Assembly (NCBI GenBank): GCA_020912385.1
Contig: CP087206.1
Location: forward strand, 248,001 to 312,000
Direction of reading: 5' to 3'
DNA from: Neofusicoccum parvum
Taxonomy: Eukaryota; Ascomycota; Dothideomycetes; Botryosphaeriales; Botryosphaeriaceae
Length of the DNA stretch: 64,000 nt
This document shows positions 55,502 to 64,000 of the stretch, piece after piece; position 1 is the stretch's first letter, and every line of letters begins with the position of its first letter. A model generated the notes under the pieces. That model worked only from the letters and a program-made list of their open reading frames with translations. It did no database searches and was not told where the DNA came from. The position numbers were made by a program, and so were the translations under genes.

Positions 55502-58318
55502 TCAAGAAAACAAGACCGCAAGCAACTCCTCCAGTGCGTCCTGAGCCTTCAACTGTGTGTCGAATGACCACTTCATCAGCGCCGTCAGCTTCGCCATCAG
55601 CTTCTGGTTCAGCGGGTTATCGAGCAAAGAATCCAGCACATCAGTTGTAGAAGGCAGCGCACTTGAGCCAGATAGCAGAGAGCCGAGCAGATCCGGCTGT
55701 GAAGAAGCGCCCTTGAGCACTCTGGTGTTAACGAGTGAGTTCGACTGCAGTAGCTTAGCACCTTCAAGCCAAGCGCTCGCGATGGGGTCAATTGCTGGGG
55801 AGGTTGGGTCTGGTGAAGAAGAAAGGGAAGGGGATGACAACAACAAGCCACGATCCTGGACGAGCGGAGACGAGAGCAATAGCGAGGACAGCGTGAACGA
55901 CGGGTTCGAAGCAGCGACAAGCGACTGGAAGATCAGTAACAAGGGAGCAAGCTGGAGGTAGAGTTGGTTTTTGAGCAACGAAGAGACGTTGTCAGGAGAA
56001 AGCGGCTGGGTCAATGGGTCGAAAACGATGTTGGTGCCAGCCGGTTGTCCCTCGTACTTTGGCAGATCCCCTGCGGAAGTTGCTTGTGACGTCGGTGTCG
56101 CCGCCGCTGTTGCTTTGCTGAGCCCGTTTACCGTACCTGGAGCGCTGTTAGTGCCCTGGCTCTGCGCGCTATTTGGATACGACTGCGCAAAAGGAACTTC
56201 TTGCTGCTTAGGGGGTAGAATCGGCTGGGACGGAAGGATTTGGGACGGGAGCGGCTGCGATGGAAGGATCTGAGATGGAAGTATTTGAGACGGAAAAACC
56301 TGGGACGGAAGAGCCTGGGACGGAGGAACCTGTGACGGGGGAACCTTTGTCGGCAGAAGCTGTAACGAAAGTGACTGGGGTAGATTTTGTTGAACGGGCT
56401 GGCTACTGGGCGAACCTACAACAGGGTAAACAGTCGGCAGAGGTGCAAGTCCGCCATTGACTGGATAGACGCCAACACCCTGCCCAACGGATACAAAATT
56501 TGGAACCTGAGCACCGACAGAGGCCGCAACAGCAGGCCCGCCATCGGCCAGAGTAGCGCTGGCCGTGGCGGTGGCCTGAACGGGAACCACAGGGACAATG
56601 GCGCTGGCCAGTGCGGAGGCGTCAGGGAGGATCGAAGCGACAGGATTTGGGACGCTGCCGGTCTTAAGGTCCTCGACGATGCTGTTCGCTGCCGACAAGA
56701 CTGGGGCGGCATTACTCGGAATGGCCGCGATCTGCGCAGCAGCGATAGAAGCTGGTGCGGCGGCGAGTGATGCCTGAGCAGCAGCAATGTTGACGGCAAC
56801 AGAAGGCGCTGCCTGGATCTGGTTGTTGATCTCGTTGAGTAGTGGCTTGGCTTGCGCAGCAATCCACTGGGCCAGAAGGGCTGCTGGGTCTGGCAGATTC
56901 TGAGCATCCTTTGCTTGAACGTCACGCTTCTGCATGGAATTAGTATGGTATCATTCATACAGACGTTTTTTTACGATCTACGAAAAGAAAATCACAGCAG
57001 TCAGACTTACAACTGGAGGGGCGAGCGCAGAAGCAGCAGCGGCAACAGCGGCAGCGGCAGTTGGCGGAATCAGAGCAGTAGGAATAGGTGCCAACGGATC
57101 CAGTGAGTTGACGACGGCCAAGGTGTTGATCGTCGGGTCTGCGAGAGCACTGATCAGCGCCGAGGGCACGACAGCGGATGCCACTCCACCATTGAGATTC
57201 AGAGCGGCAAGGGAAGCCGGAACAGCCGCGAGAGGAGTAGCGTCAGCAAGCGGCTGGAAGGACCCAGGCAGTGCAACTGAATCGGAGACTCCAGAAGGAA
57301 CGAGTGCCGCGCTCGGAACGGCCAATTGGCGCTTCATGAGCGTCACAGTAGCATCTTCAGTGGCAGAATCGTCCGTGGGAGCGTCGTCCGTGGGAGCATC
57401 ATCCGTGGGAGCGTCGTCCGTGGGAGCGTCGTCCGTGGGAGCATCATCCGTGGGAGCGTCGTCCGTGGGAGCGTCGTCCGTGGGAGCATCATCCGTGGGA
57501 GCATCGTCCGCAGGGATCTCGTCTGAAGGGATATCGGTAGAGTCAACATCCTGGTCATCGGTAGAATCAATGTCCTGGTCATCGGTAGAATCGTCCTCAT
57601 TATCGGTAGAATCAACATCCTCGTTGTCGGGAGAATCAGGGTCCTCATCGTCGAGAGAATCAATATCCTCCTCGTCGGTAGAATCAATGTCCTCGTTGTC
57701 GGTAGAGTCCTCGTTGTCGGGAGAATCAGTGTCCTCGCTGTCGGGAGAATCAGTATCCTCGCTGTCGGGAGAATCGGTTTCCTCGTCGTCAGGAGAATCA
57801 ACGTCGTTGGTAACGTCAGGAGAATCTTCCTGATCAGTCACGTCCTCAGGATCATCCTGGCGCTTCGCAACCTGGCCCGTCGTCCCCAGTAGCGGACTGA
57901 ACACCTTCAGCGGACTCAGCAGATTAGTCACCTGGCCCAGGCCCCCCGTGTTACCGCTCTGAAGTGCGTTCACAATCGACGCGAGCAAGAGCCTCAACGA
58001 TGCGACCGGATCATTGAGGTAAGCGTTTGTGGCGGGCGTGAGGATATCCTTCGGCAAGGTGATTCCGGTCGGCTCAGATACGGTGACAGAGCCGGCGCCT
58101 AGGATGCCGGTGAGTTGGCCGAGAACGTTGGATGGCGATGCCAGTGAAAGGGTCGGCGTCGGGGTGACTGTTACGCTTGACAGGCTCAGCGGTAGAAGCT
58201 GTGCGTCGGCGGCGCGGTGCTCAAGAGGGCCCGACAGTGCATCCGGTGCGGCGTGCGGCAGCGCGGCCGCATTGGCGCTCAAGGCTGCCAGGCAGATGAT
58301 CGCATTCATGTCCATCAT
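55502..58318 (-). CDS. Secreted repeat-rich protein with kexin (Lys-Arg) sites
   Basis: Two exons (58318-57011, 56929-55502) joined by an 81-bp GTAAGT..TGCAG intron give 911 residues. A signal peptide is likely (IICLAALSANAAALP). Three Lys-Arg pairs, at 152-153, 329-330 and 437-438 (the last at the start of exon 2), divide the rest into four parts. Part 1 is Ser/Leu/Thr-rich. Part 2 (154-330) is extremely acidic, with imperfect D-S-P/T-D-x-E-D repeats and nine tandem DDAPT units (271-315). Part 3 is Ala/Pro/Leu-rich. Part 4 is long, Ala/Ser/Gln-rich, and contains about eight xxPSQ repeats (VPPSQ, ILPSQ). Lys-Arg is the Golgi kexin (Kex2) cleavage signal (established knowledge), so release of separate peptides is inferred. 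There are almost no Cys residues. No known domain is seen; cell-wall, matrix or peptide-precursor roles are all possible. Confidence 0.75.
57371..57505 (-). repeat. Nine-unit 15-bp tandem repeat (codes DDAPT)
   Basis: Nine consecutive 15-bp units (plus strand GTCCGTGGGAGCGTC / ATCCGTGGGAGCATC variants) encode DDAPT in the secreted protein. Units differ only at silent GTC/ATC positions, so expansion is recent or kept homogeneous. Copy number is likely variable between strains. Confidence 0.85.
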
Positions 58319-59174
58319 GGTTGTTGGTAAGGAAACGATGACTTCTCAATTCCTACCGGAGGAAGAGTGGATAATGGAAATGGAGGTCCGCAGTGTCTGA
58401 TATCCTGATGGAGACGAAGTGGCAGCATTTTGTGCACCTCGCGATGTAAGTAAGCATGAACATACGGCATTCCGTACGCCGAACGAAGGTAAGGAGAAGC
58501 CCGTTTGCGCAGTTGAAACATTCCGGGCGGGCCAGTAGGAGGGCGTGACAAGATAGCACAAGAGGATATGCTTCAACTAAGAAGACGGGACAAGTATGAC
58601 GACAACCAGCATTCTTAGCAGAGAATGGGCATCAGCATTGCATTCAACTTATCGTTTCCCTAAAGTCGACCACATCGCGATCTTTCGCACCAGAAACGGC
58701 ATCCCTGGCCGTACACGGTCTTCCGAGAATAATCGACGTGCCCGATGGTGGCTGTTTGACCGATTATGGACAGGCTCAAACTCTCCCAAGTGGAATGCAG
58801 ACGCGTCCTCGGAACGCGACATAGCGGCTGCTCCCGCCCAGTGCAACTCCTTGCCGCGGGCGGTTGAGCCAAGCTCAAAAGCAACCTCCGTGCCAAGCAG
58901 TAGAGTTCACGGTGAAATTTCTTTCGTATACTTTGCCATCGTGATCTTGACGCATCCGAAGGTCCTGCAAGCATCAGAAACGGAGTGTTCGCTGTCCCGT
59001 CGAATGGTGCCTTTGCGCGAATTCCTCACTCGCAACCGGTGTTCCGTTCCAATCCCGTAGCGCATGTTGTTCGAAAGAATTTGGCCGTGGATCTTTGGCG
59101 TCAGCTCGTCAGTCCTGGACTGGACGGAGAAGCCAGCAACCTCGGGAGAATTGGATGTTCTCCGAACGAGGTGC
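58319..59174. other. Intergenic region
   Basis: This 856-bp stretch contains the promoter of the secreted repeat protein and the 3' end of the SUZ-domain gene. No gene is supported. Confidence 0.4.
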
Positions 59175-60078
59175 TCATGAAGAAGACCCGCGTCCACCTC
59201 TTCCGGCAAACCCGAATCCTCCTCTACCACCGCCGTCCGGTCCCCGCGGTGCGCGGATAGGCTGGTCCATGCCTGGCGTTCCCGATCGAGACCGCGACCC
59301 TCCGTCTTGTTGTCTCTGCACGTACGACGAGTTTGGCTTGGCGGCATAGCCAGGGTCGTACAGCTGTCGCTTGGGAGCAGCGTGGCCACGCGCAGGCGAC
59401 TGGTCGGCTGAGGAATTGGGGTCGGAGTCTCCACGATCCCCTCCTCTACCCCTGCCCTTGCCTCTAAACTGCCTGCCACCATTGCCGCGAGGCGATGCAG
59501 ACCGTTCCTGGGAGCCGTCGGATGTGGAGGAGCCAAAGAGCCTCTCCCGCACCTCTGCGTATTTGCGCTGTTTTTCTTCACGCTCGCGCTGCGCCCTAGC
59601 TTGGCGTTCGGCGAATTCCTGCTCGCTCTTCTTGCGCGCCTCCTCCTCGCTATCCTCGTCATCCTGATTCGTCGCGGCGGGATCGCGTGACAGGACCTTG
59701 GGTGGGGGCTTTCGGCTGAGGACCTTGACGGGTGCTTTGAAGTCGGTCTTGACAGGAGCGTCAGACTTGGCCTGCAGGAAAAGGGGTGTTTCCTTGGGAG
59801 TTTCTCTGCAGATCGCGTCAGCTTCTGAAGGGCGGGGATGGGGACGCCTGGACATACGCCGACTCCCATAGTTGTCTGTTGAATTCGGCATGCTGGGCTC
59901 TGCGCTCAGCCTTGGTCAATTTCTTGGGAAGCTGTGGCTCGGGCGGGGCCTGGTCCTGCTTCTGCAGCACGTATCAGCTTGCAGCCGGGTTTCGGTACGT
60001 GTGAGCGAAGCCTACGTCGGCAATGTTCTCCCAGTCGTCGTCCCAGGCGTCTGGAACGTTTCCCTTGGAAGCGCTCAT
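59175..60078 (-). CDS. SUZ-domain RNA-associated protein
   Basis: Three exons (60078-60016, 59961-59858, 59805-59175) give 265 residues. Exon 1 encodes an acidic Trp-rich start (MSASKGNVPDAWDDDWENIAD). Exon 2 encodes KKLTKAERRAQHAEFNRQLWE, and exon 3 continues with KVLSRKPPPKVLSRDP and a helical stretch (EEARKKSEQEFAERQARAQR, then KYAEVRERLFG). The xxLSRKPP motif followed by a charged helix ending in Y-A-E-x-R-x-R-L-F-G is the SUZ signature, an RNA-binding element. The tail is RGG/Gly-rich (GGRQFRGKGRGRGG, FGFAGRGGRG), supporting RNA binding. A cytoplasmic mRNA-associated role is inferred. Introns are about 52-54 bp. The CTGCAG acceptor of intron 2 follows a CTGAC branch motif and rejoins the frame as W-E-S-A-E-T. 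Confidence 0.87.
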
Positions 60079-61541
60079 TGTACGCGGGGAAGAACGGCCG
60101 ACGCGCGTGCTGTTTGGGCGTGGCCTGGGCGGGAGCAGCGGTAAGTGAGGCAGGAGGGCCACAGAACGCGCACGATCGGGTTTTGGGCAGCAGGGTGTTG
60201 TCGAGTCGAAGTGCGGGTCGCGGTCGTGTCTCAGGCCGGCAGAGGTCACGATCGACGAACCAATGGCCGGCCCGGTCCTTTCAGCCCTACGTCAGCGCTT
60301 GGCGCCAAGCAAAGTATCGAAACGCGGCTCCAATCCCGTCTCCGTTGCGTCAGGGAACACGTCTCGCGAGGATCATGCCTTCATGCTCCCGTCTCGCTAG
60401 GCCGTGTCGCCTTCTGGCGTCCATTTTTCCGTGCCCGCCGCGCAGCTCATGCCGCCCTTTAACGCCCAGGAACAGCAATGCTCGATCGTCTGTCTGTTTC
60501 TCTGGGACTGATCGTCTCTGCCACCTGCTCGCCACCAGCGCTAGAAATGTCGGCTACCATCCGGAGCTTGTAACGTGGAGCGGCGACACCTTGGGAAATG
60601 CCTAGACGAGGTTCCAAGGTTCACAGCCGCAGAGCAGATTGACCTGTGGGGATCTGATACATGACTCCCAGGCGCATGCATACCAGTGAAACACATCCCG
60701 TCTGTCAGATCCGTATCAACTTCGGCCAGCGTTGATCATAGAACAGCACGTGGCACCACATCGCCTAACCGTAAACAGAAGATTCTGCCATCGCGAGCAC
60801 ACTGACGAATTGCCTCTTTAGGCCCTGAACAAGGGTTTGCACTGCATCCCTTATCTGCACTGCAAGAGCCTCACAACCGACGGAGTATGCGGCCATGGGC
60901 TCCCTTGAGCGTCTCCGTGGCTGTCTGCGGCGGAGTTGAACGAGTTATGCTCTTTTAGGAGGAATTGCAGCAGGACAAGGAAAGTCACCGCTGTTGTAGG
61001 GGGTTTCATGTCAACTAGGCATCGTCACTGAACAGAACGCACAGGGTTTCTTCTCGATGATTAGCTCCTAGATCTATCTCTCGCTGTTGACTGCGAACGC
61101 TGCATAATGCAACTACTAATACAGCACCCCAGCTCTCTTTTGACTCTGCGCCCGCTGCTGTTCTTGATTTGCTCAAGCTGTTCTCGCACCGAATATGAAA
61201 AGGCGACAAAGAAAACAACGAAAGGAAAAGGAAACGAGGATTTTTGTGGATGCAACCGAAGGAAAGATGAAAAGACCGCTCTTTTTACTTAGATAGTGAC
61301 CGCCCAGTATTCGCCAGTTTCTTACCGAAAACAAAACTCCCTCAGAAATGACCGCAGACCTCGAGTATTCCGCGAATGCAGAATTCGCCAAGCATAGACT
61401 CCTTCAACCCCATGCCGATGATTTTCTTCTGACAAAGCAGAATGCCGAAACTTCACTTATCCAACCCTTACAGAGGAGGAAAATGCTGTAAAAGCAATCG
61501 CGACGAAAGCGAAAGCCGAAACGAAGCTGGAACGAAGAGGA
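60079..61541. other. Intergenic region
   Basis: No gene is supported in these 1.46 kb. The stretch next to 60079 should be the promoter of the SUZ gene, and that next to 61541 the 3' UTR of the Zn2Cys6 gene. Confidence 0.4.
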
Positions 61542-63712
61542 TTATTGGCCCAAAGACCACGACCGGATCGCCATACCTGCCAGGCGGAAGATGACCTGCG
61601 ACATACCCCTGCCCTGCGACTCGTCCTCCAGAAACTTCTTGGCCACCACCATCTTTGAACGGTCGTCCTCCTGGTCCGGCGGGTATGGCTGATGACTAAC
61701 ATTCTCAGGAAGATCGGGGAAACGCCCGCCATAGTGACGCGCGATCATCATCGAGTAGATGACATCTCTGCACTCTATCATGCCGAGAATGTTGCGGCAC
61801 GCGCCAAGCGTGGCCTCGATGTTGCGGCTCGACTCCTCGTCCGCATCGCGGAACGTCACAAAGGTGCCCAAGTGACGCCAGAAGTCCACCTCGTATTGCT
61901 TTAGATGCGGAACTTGGGGGTCGTAGATTAGCTCCGCAAGCGGGTTGAACGGAAGGATTTGATATGTGAGAAGTGCCTCCAACACCTCGACACGCAGCGC
62001 CGCCTCCTTCTGCAACAAATCGGTCTCGTGTTCACTGGTGCCGTTGGTGCCGTTCGTCGCAGAAGCCGATTGGCGAGGGAGAGACAGCAGTCTCCAGACA
62101 AGCTTCGCCTCGAGGCTCGTCGTTCTCCGCTGCATATCGTAGTCCTGGTTATGGCGGATCTGAGAAACGAAGAAGGCAAAGAGCTCCATTGTAGAATGGT
62201 CGTTCAGAAGGCGGGTCAAGCCCTTGGTCGAGTACCAGGTTGTCTCAACACAGCGGTCCATGTGGATTGCATAGTCGCGAGAGAAGAGCATCTTGATCTC
62301 TTCGACGACATTGTGAGGGATGGGTCCCGGGGTGGGCGGTTGAGCGTGGGGCGCGACACCGGAAAGCGCGAAGAGTTCATCGATCTGAATGCGCTTGGCT
62401 GGGAAATCGTCAGTAATGAGAATTCGCGAACCTATTAAGCCACATAATCTCACCCTTCAACGGCAGGCCTTCAGGCGGCGGCGGCGTCAAGCTTTCCTTG
62501 TCCTCCTTCCTCACATACACGCGTGTCGAAGGATCATATGCGACCGGTGGTATCGACATCGGAGCGGCCGGATCAGCACCCGCGAGCGCTGGATCAATCG
62601 CAGCACTGAGCTCGTACGACGGGTCGGGGCCAGGAGCGGGCGGGCTGGTGCTGTGGCCCGGCGCCGGCGCGTAGTTGGGAGCGGCGGGCGCGTAGCCTTG
62701 AGGAACGTGGGAGTACGCGACCTGGGCAGGCGGAGGAGCAGCGGTTGCGGGCGTGGAGGTGACAGGCGGGGCTGCGCTGGGTGCGGGTTGTATCTGGGCG
62801 GGGCCTGGCTGCTGCTTGAAGATCGGGTCGTAGCCCAAGCACTCGCGCTTGCTCTTCTGGCAATTTCTGCACGTGGGGTGCGCCTCGTCGCACTGCGATG
62901 TGTGTGAGCGGATGCGCGATCGTCTGGGGTTGTCAAGGAGCGGGCTCTCGCGAAAAGCGCGCCAGTGGGCGAGTGAGGTCGGACGACAGGTAAAGTTCTC
63001 GCTTCCACCCATGCGGCGGCGGGAGGTGTCAGGCTACAGAAGCGAGCGAGACGCGAAGACGCGATCGCGCTACCTCGCCGTTTCAACCTCACCTCATCAC
63101 GACCGACGCGCTATCGCGAGAAAAAAAAGCAATTGTTGTCCTCACCTTTATCCTGCGCTTGCGACACGTCAAGCAGCCCGTCTTCGTGCGACGCTTGATC
63201 TCCTTCTTGTGGCGTCCTCCCGACATGATCCTCTGGTCGGCCTGCGGCGGGAGCTGGTAGCGCATGGCCATGGCCTGCGACGGCATGCCCATGGGCGCGG
63301 CGGTCATGTGCATGTGGTGGTGCTGCGGCGGTTGGCCGGGCGGAGGGTAGTAGCCCATGGGCGCGACGGGTGGCGGCAACGAGCCAGCTGGCGGCTGGCC
63401 CGGCTGCTGCTGCGGCTGGCCCTGGCCGTCAATGGTGGAGCGGATGGGAGGAAGATTGAGCGACGGCAGCGACATGCTGGATGCGGTGGGCGAGGCGCGA
63501 TAGGGCTCCGCAGTACCTTGGGCGCCCTGGGGCGGCGGGTATGCGTAGGTTGGTTGCATGGACGGCGACGGGTAGGAGTGAGGGGACGGGTAGGATGTGG
63601 GTTGCTGTTGCGCCTGCTGCTGAGGCTGAGAATTCTGCGGTTGCGGCTGCTGTTGAGCCGGCTGCTGCTGCTGCGGTTGCCGCGACTGTGGGTTAGGCGA
63701 CTGGTCTGCCAT
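61542..63712 (-). CDS. Zn2Cys6 transcription factor
   Basis: Three exons (63712-63146, 62892-62454, 62398-61542) give 620 residues. A Gln/Pro-rich N-terminus of about 170 residues precedes the zinc cluster, whose six cysteines (180, 183, 190, 197, 200, 207) have the canonical C-X2-C-X6-C-X6-C-X2-C-X6-C spacing. A basic KKEIKRRTK lies just before it. Intron 1 (253 bp, GTGAGG..CGCAG) falls between RRIK and CDEAH inside the cluster, a position often seen in fungal regulators, but is unusually long for this genome. The C-terminal 300 residues are a helical region (NVVEEIKMLFSRDYAIHMDRC, FFVSQIRHNQDY, LGACRNILGMIECRDVIY), a different layout from the common Fungal_trans domain. Target genes cannot be inferred. 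The DNA-binding part is intact, so a functional nuclear regulator is expected. Confidence 0.9.
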
Positions 63713-64000
63713 ATTTGATTAGAGGACGCGGTACACGTCGATGGCGCAAGGCTGTAAGATTCGAGATTAGCCTCCTAGCTGGTCGATGCTGCGCTGTCCC
63801 TTGGGGAACTGATCCCGCGCACGACAAGCTGATTGGCACCAGGAAAGTTGCTTCGCTTAGGCAGAGTACGGCGAGACGAGGCGTCCGGGTGGTTTGATGC
63901 TGCCGGAGCGGATAGCGGAAAGACGCAAGTGCGAAAAGAAGGCAGGCCGGCCGCAGATCACACGGGCCTCCTCCAGGGAGCTGAGTCGGGTTCGGGGCAC
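63713..64000. other. Upstream region at window edge
   Basis: This is the promoter region of the Zn2Cys6 gene. No other feature is recognised before the window ends. Confidence 0.4.

Noticed and set aside
57326..57833. Plus-strand Ser/Val/Gly repeat frame
   Set aside because: Antisense translation of the DDAPT and Asp-rich repeats of the secreted protein.

Overview
The window is nuclear DNA of a filamentous ascomycete (Pezizomycotina; Dothideomycetes is plausible, but this rests on general gene style only). The evidence is short GT-AG introns (mostly 45-80 bp, often with CTAAC or CTGAC branch-like motifs), monocistronic genes on both strands, GC-rich coding sequence, and typical fungal families: the Cch1 calcium channel, Zn2Cys6 and Clr5-like/ankyrin proteins, and a fungal SUZ-domain protein. 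I found no operons, CRISPR arrays, rRNA or tRNA genes, and no intact transposon.

Layout, left to right. 0.7-2.6 kb: ankyrin protein. 2.9-8.2 kb: divergent pair of a sugar transporter and a GH31 alpha-xylosidase-like enzyme, with two GGCTAAA (XlnR-type) and four SYGGRG (CreA-type) motifs between them. 10.4-11.6 kb: formate/nitrite transporter. 12-13 kb: IMPACT-family protein. 13.4-14.2 kb: broken nucleoside-phosphorylase (Pfs-like) relic. 14.2-19.7 kb: gene-poor block with one small Ser-rich gene. 19.7-26.6 kb: eight-exon CCH1. 28.2-31.0 kb: PHD/WHIM-like chromatin protein. 31.9 kb: tiny Pro-rich gene with a TATA box. 32.8-34.0 kb: mitochondrial hotdog thioesterase, followed by a decayed copy of its last intron and exon. 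36.3-39.3 kb: secreted metallo-beta-lactamase-fold protein, class 1A dihydroorotate dehydrogenase and a GGCT-like protein. 39.6-41.9 kb: long hypothetical frame cut by one TAG. 42.6-47.0 kb: CLF1 and PRP31, two spliceosome genes head to head. 47.5-54.6 kb: hypothetical protein, DPB4, arrestin-like protein and LigB-type dioxygenase. 55.5-58.3 kb: secreted, kexin-site, repeat-rich protein. 59.2-63.7 kb: SUZ-domain protein and a Zn2Cys6 regulator.

Functional groupings: the transporter/GH31 pair looks like a small alpha-xyloside (xyloglucan oligosaccharide) uptake-and-cleavage unit. CLF1/PRP31 share a 387-bp promoter region and act in the same spliceosome assembly steps. The rest is mixed housekeeping and accessory content. 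Exon boundaries were derived by hand from GT/AG sites and frame continuity. For every multi-exon model listed, the summed exon length is a whole number of codons, but none is confirmed by transcripts.
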